Shown here: positions 10,037 to 17,389 of the stretch, in pieces
Layout: every line of letters starts with the position of its first letter
Position numbering within the stretch: the stretch's first letter is position 1
Assembly (NCBI RefSeq): GCF_001989455.1
Contig: NZ_CP018346.1
Span: forward strand, 62,001-126,000
DNA: 64,000 nt
Source of the DNA: Prochlorococcus sp. RS04
Lineage (GTDB): Bacteria; Cyanobacteriota; Cyanobacteriia; PCC-6307; Cyanobiaceae
Direction of reading: 5' to 3'
Program-made: the position numbers and the translations under genes
Notes under the pieces: generated by a model
What the model was told of the DNA's origin: nothing
What the model saw: the letters and a program-made list of their open reading frames with translations, nothing else
The model's database searches: none

Positions 10037-10747
10037 ATGGAAAATTTACTCGAAATAAAATCCTTAAATACTTACTATGGCGAGAGTCATATTCTTAGAG
10101 ATGTAGATTTAAATGTTAAATCAGGAGAAATGGTTTGTTTGATTGGAAGAAATGGAGTTGGCAAAACAACTTTATTGAAATCACTAATTGGTTTGTTAAA
10201 ACAAAAAAAAGGCGATATCTATTTGATTGGAGAAAATATCAACAGAAAAGCACCTCATCAGAGGGCTAGAAAAGGAATGGCTTACGTTCCTCAAGGCAGA
10301 GAAATTATTCCGTACCTATCAGTTGAAGAGAATCTTATGTTAGGAATGGAGTCTCTACCAGGTGGATTATCTAAGAACAAGAAAATAGATCCATTTATCT
10401 ATGATCTTTTCCCGATCCTAAAAGATTTTCTTCAAAGGAAAGGAGGAGATCTTAGTGGAGGACAACAACAGCAATTAGCCATTGCAAGAGCATTGCTAGG
10501 CAAACCTCAACTTTTATTACTTGACGAACCAACGGAAGGTATTCAGCCGAATATAGTTTTAGACATTGAAAATGCAATTAACCAAATAATTAGAAATACA
10601 GGAATTGGTGTTTTATTAGTTGAACAACATTTGCATTTTGTAAGACAAGCCAATAGATATTATGCGATGCAACGCGGAGGTATTGTTGCAAGCGGAAATA
10701 CTAATGAGTTGAGTCAAGCGGTTATTGATAAATTCTTGAGTGTTTAA
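10037..10747 (+). CDS. urtE: Urea ABC transporter, ATPase UrtE
   Basis: LivF-type ATP-binding subunit, 236 aa, the partner of UrtD in the ATPase heterodimer. Walker A GRNGVGKT at 37-44, signature LSGGQQQQLAIARAL, Walker B LLLLDEPTEGIQPN. Last gene of urtABCDE; no obvious hairpin terminator follows. Confidence 0.97.
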   Translation: MENLLEIKSLNTYYGESHILRDVDLNVKSGEMVCLIGRNGVGKTTLLKSLIGLLKQKKGDIYLIGENINRKAPHQRARKGMAYVPQGREIIPYLSVEENLMLGMESLPGGLSKNKKIDPFIYDLFPILKDFLQRKGGDLSGGQQQQLAIARALLGKPQLLLLDEPTEGIQPNIVLDIENAINQIIRNTGIGVLLVEQHLHFVRQANRYYAMQRGGIVASGNTNELSQAVIDKFLSV

Positions 10748-10781
10748 TAGATTATTATTTTAAATTAATAAAAATCTTTAA

Positions 10782-10961
10782 TCATTTTTCGCATCTTATA
10801 AGGTCTATACTGTTTGGATGCTCATTAATATACTTATTAAATTCCATTGCTAGTGTTCTAGCCTCGTAAGCGTCAAAAGCATAAAAACAACTTTCTAATC
10901 TTATATTTTGAAAATCGCGATAATGCACTGTGTATGGCTTTAACATATTATTTTTGTTCAT
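10782..10961 (-). CDS. Small hypothetical protein (59 aa)
   Basis: A 59-residue frame starting at an ATG with a second ATG five codons in. The composition is protein-like rather than AT-random: it has Tyr, Cys, His and Arg, and a middle segment with alternating Ala/Glu (FDAYEARTLAMEFNKYI) suggestive of an amphipathic helix. I believe it resembles small conserved picocyanobacterial proteins but cannot name the family. It lies convergent to urtE, 34 bases from its stop. Confidence 0.6.
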   Translation of the reverse strand: MNKNNMLKPYTVHYRDFQNIRLESCFYAFDAYEARTLAMEFNKYINEHPNSIDLIRCEK

Positions 10962-11219
10962 TTAATTTGCTAAAAAGCAATTACTTATATTTCAACCATG
11001 CATAAATTAATAAGTTTAAAGCACAAATTTTGTTGTTATCAAAATATATTGACTTAAATTATGTATTTAAAAATACTTATAAAGAAAAAAAAGAAATTAA
11101 TTTATTTTTTTTTTATTTTTGGAATCTTGCTTTTTACCTTCTATCAAAAAAACAAATTTTGATAAAATATATCCAAAAACTGGAATCCAAAACTTTTCAT
11201 AAAAAAATTTCATAAAAAA

Positions 11220-11393
11220 TTAAGCAGCTAATGATTCGTTATCTTCAATTTCAGTTTTATTAATTCGCTGCAAATCTACAGAATTAAATAAATGTTGAAT
11301 GAGGAGAAAATCAAGTTCCCCTTTTAACAAATTAATATCGGATGAAAGGAGATCATCAACAAAATCATCAAAAGTTTCTGAAAGGGGATTCAC
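11220..11393 (-). CDS. Small acidic hypothetical protein (57 aa), GTG start
   Basis: Frame from GTG at 11393 to TAA at 11220, 57 residues, very acidic (many Asp/Glu, e.g. SETFDDFVDDLLSSD), with a Leu-rich helix and a C-terminal ESLAA. A stop lies 11 codons upstream and no ATG is available, so GTG is the likely start. The acidic, Leu-rich composition is unlike the A/T-random frames around it, which supports coding. No function can be assigned. Confidence 0.5.
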   Translation of the reverse strand: MNPLSETFDDFVDDLLSSDINLLKGELDFLLIQHLFNSVDLQRINKTEIEDNESLAA

Positions 11394-11796
11394 AACTAAA
11401 AATTTATTTTTGTCATTATCATCGCATTAAGAATAAAAGTCAACCAAATTTGAATATTAATTTTTGAATTTTTTGTAAATTAATTAATAAAGTCTAAAAA
11501 ATTAAATGATAAATATAAACAAGCAAAATAACAGGTTTAACATTAAGCTTAATGTTTTTGAATTAAATTTCATTTATCTCGCTTCCTTAATTTAACATCA
11601 CTACTGATTTGCATTTTCAAAACGATAATACACATATTTGCTAAAAAGAAATTTAAAGAATGCATCATCAAACCTTTTAATATATTTATAGCAAGACTAT
11701 TGATGTGCCAATTAGGAAAGAATCACTAAAAAAAATTTTTAAACGTAATAAATTTTTATAGATTTCAAATTTGATATTAATAGTAAATTTTAAATA
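11394..11796. other. 403-base intergenic stretch, no confident gene
   Basis: Very AT-rich. The only frame of note is on the minus strand at 11570-11668, a 32-residue hydrophobic peptide beginning MMHSLNFFLANM; its frame stays open for 16 further codons upstream without an ATG. I regard it as a weak candidate. No hairpin with a T-run, tRNA or repeat was seen. Confidence 0.5.
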
Positions 11797-12111
11797 TTAT
11801 TTTTTAATTAGCTCGAAGTAACCATTTTTATTTAATAAATACTTATCAAACCAAAGGCTTAATAGATTATCTAATCCTATTCCATTCATTTTATTTATTT
11901 GCGAAGTCTTATAGTCTGAGAGTGCAAGCAATAAATACGGAAAAATCATATCAGAAACCCCTTTTGGCAGTTTATCTAAAGGTATTCCATGCGCTCTATC
12001 CCATAAAATTTGCATATCCTGAGAGAACAAAGAACTCCAATAACTAAAATTACAATATAACTTTTCTGGAGGGAGGAGATTTACAGAAAAAATTGGGAGA
12101 GATGAATTCAT
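11797..12111 (-). CDS. Hypothetical protein (104 aa)
   Basis: A 104-residue protein, not recognised. It has an aromatic-rich N-terminal half (YCNFSYWSSLF), a short IPLDKLPKGVSD segment and a Leu-rich middle that could be a helix, but no signal peptide or metal motif. Balanced composition with Trp, His and Pro argues for a real gene. It is isolated in the small-gene region, and the next gene on the same strand starts more than 100 bases upstream. Confidence 0.6.
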   Translation of the reverse strand: MNSSLPIFSVNLLPPEKLYCNFSYWSSLFSQDMQILWDRAHGIPLDKLPKGVSDMIFPYLLLALSDYKTSQINKMNGIGLDNLLSLWFDKYLLNKNGYFELIKK

Positions 12112-12236
12112 AAGAATAAATATTTTATAGATTATTGAATTTAGATTTTTGAACTGATGAAAAATTTTTAATATGAAAATCTCCTATTAAATACAAATTT
12201 AATTTAACGCACAGTGCATCACTTAGCAACACCTAA

Positions 12237-12635
12237 TTAAGTGTTATATTTATCCATCATTTCCTGAAATTTTAGGAATGATAAAAACTTTTTATAAGTT
12301 TGCAAGTCAAAAGTCTCCTGATTCTCTGCATTTAAATCGGTTGATTTTCCAGGAATAAAATGATTTCCTAAATTAGTATCAATTGAGGGTTTTGCATTAT
12401 CTGTAAAGTCACCAGAATTATCAAATAAGTTTTTTGAATTATCGTGATTTGATTGATATGATTGAGTTTCTTTACCATTTTTTTTATTAAATATACCTCT
12501 TATAGAAAGTGCTTCTTCTACCAAAATACTTATTATTTTTGAATTGCTTAAATTGTTTTCTGTGCTTAACTTTTCAATTATTCTCATAACATCTTCTCTA
12601 GGAATAAAACCAACTCTTTTTTTCTTGGTAGGCAT
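12237..12635 (-). CDS. Ribbon-helix-helix-like protein (132 aa)
   Basis: The first 45 residues resemble a CopG/Arc-type ribbon-helix-helix DNA-binding domain: a basic leader (PTKKKRVGF), a short strand, then two helices with ENNLSNSKIISILVEEAL. The rest is a low-complexity Asn/Asp/Ser-rich linker followed by a short C-terminal helix. Such proteins usually act as dimeric repressors, often of their own promoter, and short palindromes lie just upstream. Function is inferred from the fold only. Confidence 0.6.
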   Translation of the reverse strand: MPTKKKRVGFIPREDVMRIIEKLSTENNLSNSKIISILVEEALSIRGIFNKKNGKETQSYQSNHDNSKNLFDNSGDFTDNAKPSIDTNLGNHFIPGKSTDLNAENQETFDLQTYKKFLSFLKFQEMMDKYNT

Positions 12636-12657
12636 TTAAAAATTAATTAAAGTTCAG

Positions 12658-12683
12658 CACTTGACTGTAATAAGTGTTGCACT
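12658..12683. promoter_or_regulatory. Palindromic elements in the divergent promoter of the RHH-like gene
   Basis: CACTT at 12658-12662 and AAGTG at 12672-12676 form a 5-base inverted repeat with a 9-base spacer, and an overlapping AGTG-TTG-CACT sits at 12673-12683. They lie between the divergent starts at 12635 (minus) and 12706 (plus). Short palindromes of this kind suit a ribbon-helix-helix repressor; this is an inference. Confidence 0.3.
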
Positions 12684-12705
12684 ATATTCATTATAAGTCA
12701 ATTTA

Positions 12706-12861
12706 ATGCTAATGATTTTACCAACAACATTACTCTTAGGAGCCCTTGGATATCTTTTCTATACTTCAAAAAAAGAACTTTCATTAGATCACCATGAACT
12801 TATAGAAAACCAAAAAGAGAATGATGATTTGTATAAAGATTTGGAAGATCTATTTATTTAA
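12706..12861 (+). CDS. Small membrane-anchored hypothetical protein (51 aa)
   Basis: ATG frame of 51 residues: an N-terminal hydrophobic helix (MLMILPTTLLLGALGYLFY) followed by a charged, mainly acidic tail ending in YKDLEDLFI. This is the layout of a single-pass inner- or thylakoid-membrane microprotein with a cytoplasmic tail. It is divergent from the ribbon-helix-helix-like gene. Family unknown. Confidence 0.55.
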   Translation: MLMILPTTLLLGALGYLFYTSKKELSLDHHELIENQKENDDLYKDLEDLFI

Positions 12862-12956
12862 AATTACCGCGTATACATTAAAGAACTTTGTTTCTTGACT
12901 AAAGATATACAAAATCTTAAACATAATTAGAATTAGATTAAAAAGCTATTAATTAA

Positions 12957-13253
12957 ATGACTGTCCATCAAGATTACGAAATAAAAATCAATCTAAATGA
13001 ATTGATCGAGAAGAGAATTCCATGTTGTGATTTACTTCATCCAGATCATTGTCTAACAGAAAAACAAGTCTCTGAAATTGCACATGATATTCGTATGGAT
13101 TTAAATTTGCATGATCTTTATAAGCAAGTGGATCAACATATTATGAATTATGTAAATGCAGCAGGAATTGATAACAAAGATCATTGGGTTGAACCTCATC
13201 TTCCAGATTTGGAGAGAGATTTAAAAGAAGAAGTTGGAATAGAATTTGATTAA
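12957..13253 (+). CDS. Hypothetical protein (98 aa)
   Basis: Soluble 98-residue acidic protein, not recognised. It contains a Cys-Cys pair and several histidines in the first third (IPCCDLLHPDHCL), then helical segments and an acidic C-terminus. The Cys/His clustering could bind metal, but this is only suggestive. Composition strongly supports coding. It stands alone, with the next gene on the opposite strand. Confidence 0.7.
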   Translation: MTVHQDYEIKINLNELIEKRIPCCDLLHPDHCLTEKQVSEIAHDIRMDLNLHDLYKQVDQHIMNYVNAAGIDNKDHWVEPHLPDLERDLKEEVGIEFD

Positions 13254-13275
13254 TCTTTTTTTCTTACAAAAGAAA

Positions 13276-13425
13276 TCAATATATGTATTTTTTTTCCAAA
13301 TCATCTATTAATTTATAGATACTTTCAGCTGATCTCTTTCTTTTTTTTAATATTCTCAGTACTATAAATCCAATCAATAATGCAAAAATAGGTGTAAAAA
13401 TTATAATTTCATGATTCATAATCAT
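13276..13425 (-). CDS. Small single-pass membrane protein (49 aa)
   Basis: ATG frame of 49 residues: a hydrophobic helix at about residues 7-25 (IIIFTPIFALLIGFIVLRI), a strongly basic segment (LKKRKKR-like) and a charged helical tail. The positive-inside rule places the tail in the cytoplasm. Family unknown; it converges with the preceding 98-aa gene. Confidence 0.5.
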   Translation of the reverse strand: MIMNHEIIIFTPIFALLIGFIVLRILKKRKRSAESIYKLIDDLEKKYIY

Positions 13426-13591
13426 CAAAGAGAAACCTATTATTTAAATTATTAGAATTTCCGAATCAATAAAATAGGTACTTTATACAAATATCCTTCG
13501 CTATAAATAATTAAGATATTTTATAAAAAAGTGAATAGATACAATTTTTTTCATAAATTATGTAGAAATAAATTTTAATTCAATAAATATA

Positions 13592-13774
13592 ATGATTAAT
13601 TATTTTGCTTTAACAGTAACTGAGATGGGGATCGGTAAAATAGAGTTAGCAGTTATTGGCGTAGTAATTTTAATATTTCCAATTTTATTTGTTTATGCTT
13701 CTAAAAACCTTGATGCGAAGGGAGTTTTCGAATGGATGATGGAAAAACCAAATGATTGGATAGGTAAAAAATAA
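13592..13774 (+). CDS. Small membrane protein (60 aa)
   Basis: A 60-residue protein with one clear transmembrane helix (residues about 18-37, IELAVIGVVILIFPILFVYA) and a hydrophilic C-terminal tail ending WMMEKPNDWIGKK with two Trp residues. The well-formed helix and tail make coding likely. I do not know the family. It converges on the secreted-protein gene at 13796 with a 21-base gap. Confidence 0.65.
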   Translation: MINYFALTVTEMGIGKIELAVIGVVILIFPILFVYASKNLDAKGVFEWMMEKPNDWIGKK

Positions 13775-13795
13775 GACTCATAAAATATACATTTT

Positions 13796-14137
13796 CTAGT
13801 TAAACTTCAAATTTTCTAAATTACTAATATCGAAATCATAAACCTGGCAATTATTTTCTAAATCATTAATTATTGAATTTTTTAGTAGAGAATAATCTAT
13901 CAACTTATTGAGTTTATTATTTTTAAATTCCTTATTAGTTTCTCCAATAGCAAATGCCAAAGCTCCTTCATAAGAGATGCCGAATTTGGTAGTGTTGCAG
14001 TAAGTTCTAGTGAACTTGTTAGAAATCTTTTTAGTATACTTTTCAAGACTTTTTGAAGAAGTATCTAATGAGTAAACTGGAGTACTAAAAAGAAAAAGCA
14101 AAGTTAAAGTTAATATCGCAAAAACTCTTTTAATCAT
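13796..14137 (-). CDS. Small exported hypothetical protein (113 aa)
   Basis: The first 23 residues form a classical Sec signal peptide (basic start, hydrophobic core, VYS cleavage region). The mature protein of about 90 residues has two Cys that could form a disulfide (YCNTTKFG and NCQVYDF), a helical, Lys-rich body and a segment EGALAFAIGET. Expected in the periplasm or thylakoid lumen. Family not recognised. Confidence 0.65.
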   Translation of the reverse strand: MIKRVFAILTLTLLFLFSTPVYSLDTSSKSLEKYTKKISNKFTRTYCNTTKFGISYEGALAFAIGETNKEFKNNKLNKLIDYSLLKNSIINDLENNCQVYDFDISNLENLKFN

Positions 14138-14486
14138 AATATTTCATAAATTGCAGATTTAATATAGTTTAGAATTTAACTCTGCCGACTATGTTTTATT
14201 AAAAATATAGAAATTAAAAATTAATTAACCACAATCGCTAATTCATATTTTTGAAGATAAAAACTCTCTAAATGAGTATTTTATGGTTTGAATTTTTTTT
14301 GGTAGTTTTTTAAAAAAACGCCTAAATGCTTTTGGCATGATAAAAAATCCATTTCAATAATTAATAGATAACAAATAATACATTGGTAATCAATAAATAA
14401 ATTAATTATTAAATATATGGATTGAGCTATGGAAATGTTTTTGAACATGAATTACTGTTTAATTAAGTATTAAATACAAAATTAAT
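14138..14486. other. 349-base intergenic stretch, one weak small ORF
   Basis: Very AT-rich, with a short GCC...GGC hairpin near 14320-14336. On the minus strand an ATG frame at 14281-14448 encodes 55 residues (hydrophobic and Ile/Leu-rich with three Cys), but its composition is close to what AT-rich noise gives, so I do not call it a gene. It may also carry the promoters of the flanking divergent genes. Confidence 0.5.
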
Positions 14487-14681
14487 ATGGCGCTACCAGA
14501 ACTGATTTATGCTCCTATAGATGGCGGAACAATCCATAGATATGAAATTAGTGGTGGCAAGAGAAAATTTTTAAGATTTATAGGCTGTTATTTGGGTCAA
14601 TGCAATTTCCACAAAAATATTGATGATGCTATTGCTTACATAAAAAATTTGAAGGAATCACAAAAGATACAAAAAACATGA
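14487..14681 (+). CDS. Small hypothetical protein (64 aa)
   Basis: 64-residue basic protein beginning MALPELIYAPIDGGTIHRYEI, with a Gly-rich turn, two Cys (GCYLGQCNF) and a helix at the end. The compact mixed composition looks like a small folded domain. No known family is recognised. It precedes the Rieske oxygenase gene by 158 bases on the same strand. Confidence 0.6.
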   Translation: MALPELIYAPIDGGTIHRYEISGGKRKFLRFIGCYLGQCNFHKNIDDAIAYIKNLKESQKIQKT

Positions 14682-14839
14682 AATAAAGATACATAAATGC
14701 GACAGAGACTCAATATTTTTCGATAACAAAATAATTATTGCTACAAATAATAGAGAATTTTCTTTTTATAAGAAATTGATTATTTACTTGGGTTATAGTT
14801 CCGAAAGATAAACAGTCATAAAAAAAAAGAAATTAATTT

Positions 14840-16162
14840 ATGGAAAACAGACAAATTAATTTTTTTAAATCAAAAGACTTTAATACCGTTCTTAAGCCAT
14901 TTAAAAAAGGAACGGTAGTAAAAATTGACTCGTTTGATATTAGAGAAAATCAAAAAGAATTAAATATAGGTTTATTTGGTTGGTATGCAATTTGTCCCTC
15001 TAAAGAGCTAAAAAAAAATAAGCTATATTATTTTTCACTCTATGATGAGCCTCTTGTTCTTTATAGAGATGAAAATAAAAAAGTTAGGTGTATTAAAAAT
15101 ATTTGTCCACACAGAGGGGCCTCCTTTTTTGGAGGGACAGTATCAGATGGGGTAATAACCTGCCCATATCATGGAGCTAAGTTTTCATCTGGAGGAAGTT
15201 GCCAAAATCTCAACAGAATTACATGTCGCCATATAGTCGATAATAACTACGATAACTATGCCAAAAGAATTCATTTATCTCAATACAAAACTTCAGAAAA
15301 AAATGGATATATTTTTGTACATTTTTCTAAAAAATCTGAGACTGATTTAAATAATATAAGTGAAGATACACCTATAAGTAACTACGAATTATATGAAAAT
15401 GGGTTTTCACATAAGGATTATGTCTTTGAGGAGGTACTAGTTGACTTCAAATGTGATTGGTCAAGGATTATTGAAAATCATCTAGATATCCTTCATATCT
15501 TTTGGGTTCATGGCGATACAATCCCCGATAAAGATGTTAATAAAAACGTACTTGTTAGTTTTAACCAGAAAATTAATATTAATCCCAAATACATAGAAAG
15601 TATTTATTATTACAAGAATGACCCTACAAAAGAATTTATTCGGATAAAATACATACCTCCAGGAAGGATATTAATCTACAAAGGCGATCCTTCCGCATCA
15701 AGATATTTACAAGTTTTAGATCATATTCCTCTAGGAAACAACAAAGCAAGAGTAATAGTTAGACACTATAGGAAATTTCTACAAAATAAACTACTTAATA
15801 ACCTCTTGTTATTTAAAGAGACTCAAAGAAAGATTTTTTATAAGATATTCGATGAGGATTATATGATTTTAAAAACACAAACATATAATCACGATATGGG
15901 ATTTATAAGTAAGGATGAAATAAAATTATTAGGAGAAGATAGGATAATAAATTATTTTTGGAAGTGGTACAAGAAGTCTGAAGATAAAGATGAACCGTGG
16001 AAAAATACTAACAAATCCCAAAATCTTGATGTATATGAAAAAGTGATATTGAAATATCCACCTGAGATAAAGAAATTAGAAATTGAAAATAATCTTGATA
16101 TTATTAGAAAAACATTTGTAAGATTTGCTGCTCCGCTAATATTTTTTATGTTAGTAATATAA
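14840..16162 (+). CDS. Rieske non-heme iron oxygenase (pheophorbide a oxygenase-like)
   Basis: A 440-aa oxygenase. The Rieske [2Fe-2S] domain has C89-x-H91 and C108-x2-H111 separated by 16 residues. The catalytic domain shows the mononuclear-iron motif N213-x2-D216-x2-H219-x4-H224. The layout and hydrophobic C-terminus (FAAPLIFFMLVI) resemble the PaO/Tic55/chlorophyllide a oxygenase group of plastids and cyanobacteria, which act on tetrapyrroles or membrane substrates. The C-terminal CxxC of typical PaO proteins is not seen, so the substrate is open. It is followed after 3 bases by a 33-residue membrane peptide gene and then an ABC ATPase. Confidence 0.85.
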   Translation: MENRQINFFKSKDFNTVLKPFKKGTVVKIDSFDIRENQKELNIGLFGWYAICPSKELKKNKLYYFSLYDEPLVLYRDENKKVRCIKNICPHRGASFFGGTVSDGVITCPYHGAKFSSGGSCQNLNRITCRHIVDNNYDNYAKRIHLSQYKTSEKNGYIFVHFSKKSETDLNNISEDTPISNYELYENGFSHKDYVFEEVLVDFKCDWSRIIENHLDILHIFWVHGDTIPDKDVNKNVLVSFNQKININPKYIESIYYYKNDPTKEFIRIKYIPPGRILIYKGDPSASRYLQVLDHIPLGNNKARVIVRHYRKFLQNKLLNNLLLFKETQRKIFYKIFDEDYMILKTQTYNHDMGFISKDEIKLLGEDRIINYFWKWYKKSEDKDEPWKNTNKSQNLDVYEKVILKYPPEIKKLEIENNLDIIRKTFVRFAAPLIFFMLVI

Positions 16163-16165
16163 TTT

Positions 16166-16267
16166 ATGAAGAAAGTAAATAGACCTTCATGGTTGAATTG
16201 GCTTTATCTCTTTATTTTTATTTTGAGCTCTATTCAATTGATTATATTTTGGAGTAATAAGTTTTAG
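16166..16267 (+). CDS. 33-residue single-pass membrane peptide
   Basis: ATG frame of 33 residues: a basic start (MKKVNRPSWLNW), one hydrophobic helix (LYLFIFILSSIQLIIFW) and a short polar end. It begins 3 bases after the Rieske gene stop, and its TAG stop shares the G with the GTG start of the ABC ATPase gene, so all three are probably translationally coupled. The membrane helix and exact packing support a real microprotein. Function unknown; it could anchor the ATPase or oxygenase. Confidence 0.6.
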   Translation: MKKVNRPSWLNWLYLFIFILSSIQLIIFWSNKF

Positions 16268-17055
16268 TGTTAAATAAATTTTGGTTTGACGCAAAAAATA
16301 TAAATTGTTTTAAAAATGACTTTAGAGTAATTAAAGATTTAAATTTAAAGATAGGGTATTCAGAAAATGTAATATTAATTGGACCAAATGGTTCAGGTAA
16401 ATCATCCTTAATTGAAATAATTAATAGAAACATATACCCAGTAGTAGCTAATGAATCAAAACTGAAGATATTTGACAAAGAACTTATAAATTTGTGGGAA
16501 CTAAGAAATAAAATAAGTACCGTAAATAATGATATAAAAAAAAGAATAAATCCAAATTTACAAGTTTTTGATTTAATCTTGAGTGGACTATATGGAAGAT
16601 ATTGTTACGTACAAAATAAATCTGAAAGAGATTCTTATAAGGTGGAAAAAATCATCAAGAAAATGAATATTACTAATTTATCTAAAAAGAATTTTTCCTA
16701 CTTATCAGATGGAGAAAAACAAATTTCTCTCATTGCAAGGGCATTAATCAAAAAACCGAAAATCTTAATCCTAGATGAACCAATTGCAAATTTAGATTAT
16801 AAATCAAAGTATTTTGTAATTGATAAGGTGAATGAATTATCAAAATTAAACACTAAAATTTTATGTGTCACGCATGATATTTCAACGATTACAAAAATTT
16901 ATGACCGAGTCATTATGTTAAAAAATGGTGAGATAATCGCTGATGGAGAACAAAATAAGGTTATAAATAGTGAAAATCTTAATAAGTTATATGATATTCA
17001 AGTAGAGGTAACTAATAATAATGGAATTTGGAATATAAAAAGATTATCTAAATAA
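16267..17055 (+). CDS. ABC transporter-type ATPase, orphan
   Basis: A 262-aa ATP-binding cassette protein with Walker A GPNGSGKS (39-46), signature LSDGE (146-150), Walker B LILDEP (D170, E171), a D-loop and the switch histidine in VTHD. No permease or binding protein gene is adjacent. It most resembles single-domain importer-type or PhrA/ModF-like ATPases by eye, but the substrate cannot be told. GTG start overlaps the microprotein stop by one base. Its 3' end overlaps a convergent zinc-ribbon gene by 8 bases. Confidence 0.85.
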   Translation: MLNKFWFDAKNINCFKNDFRVIKDLNLKIGYSENVILIGPNGSGKSSLIEIINRNIYPVVANESKLKIFDKELINLWELRNKISTVNNDIKKRINPNLQVFDLILSGLYGRYCYVQNKSERDSYKVEKIIKKMNITNLSKKNFSYLSDGEKQISLIARALIKKPKILILDEPIANLDYKSKYFVIDKVNELSKLNTKILCVTHDISTITKIYDRVIMLKNGEIIADGEQNKVINSENLNKLYDIQVEVTNNNGIWNIKRLSK

Positions 17056-17236
17056 CAATTATGAAAATCGCTATGGCAATAGAAAGAAATAAAAATTTTT
17101 TACTTTTTAAAAATGAAGAGGATTTTTTTTTAAATGAGGAAGAACCACATTTAGAACACACAATCCTACCTCCTAATGATCGATCTGAGACGAATGAAGA
17201 ACTCCCACAATTAAAACAAACTTTATTTGCGCTCAT
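17048..17236 (-). CDS. Zinc-ribbon protein with C-terminal membrane helix (62 aa)
   Basis: 62 residues with two CxxC knuckles in near-repeat (CFNCGSSSF and CSKCGSSSF), typical of a zinc ribbon, then a Lys/Ser-rich linker and a hydrophobic C-terminal helix (FLFLSIAIAIFIIVI). This makes it a tail-anchored zinc-ribbon microprotein. The frame on the opposite strand of the same DNA is also open but lacks any such motif. Its upstream region is shared with the divergent Crp-type regulator and holds Fur-box-like sequences, so it may be iron regulated. Confidence 0.75.
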   Translation of the reverse strand: MSANKVCFNCGSSSFVSDRSLGGRIVCSKCGSSSFKKKSSSFLKSKKFLFLSIAIAIFIIVI

Positions 17237-17313
17237 CTAAAATAAAATACTTAGCAATTCTATATAAATTATATTCCTAAATACTATGTAAAGAAAAACT
17301 TCATTTATGTGAT

Positions 17314-17332
17314 GATAATGAGAATCTATTGC
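17314..17332. promoter_or_regulatory. Fur-box-like site (distal)
   Basis: GATAATGAGAATCTATTGC matches 14 of 19 positions of the classical Fur box. It lies between the divergent zinc-ribbon and Crp-type genes, 77 bases upstream of the zinc-ribbon start and 26 bases from a better match at 17359. Confidence 0.5.
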
Positions 17333-17358
17333 AATAAGCATTTTTTTAGTGCATAATT

Positions 17359-17377
17359 GATAATAATTCTCATTATC
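17359..17377. promoter_or_regulatory. Fur-box-like site (proximal, strong)
   Basis: GATAATAATTCTCATTATC matches 16 of 19 positions of the classical Fur box and is itself a near palindrome with GATAAT and ATTATC ends. It ends 12 bases before the ATG of the Crp-type regulator, a position where a bound repressor would block expression, so the regulator is probably iron-controlled. Confidence 0.7.
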
Positions 17378-17389
17378 ATATTTAAATAA

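Noticed and set aside
11030-11215. 61-residue plus-strand frame with TTG start
   Set aside because: Made almost entirely of Lys, Asn, Ile, Phe and Leu codons in a run of A/T; looks like AT-rich noise with no motif.
11570-11668. 32-residue hydrophobic minus-strand frame (MMHSLNFFLANM...)
   Set aside because: Too short, start uncertain, and no regulatory or neighbour support; mentioned only in the gap entry.
14281-14448. 55-residue minus-strand frame, Ile/Leu-rich with three Cys
   Set aside because: Composition is as expected for chance in AT-rich DNA; no start signal or conserved motif.
17061-17240. Open plus-strand frame antisense to the zinc-ribbon gene
   Set aside because: The minus strand carries duplicated CxxC knuckles and a membrane helix, so the plus frame is likely a mirror of it.
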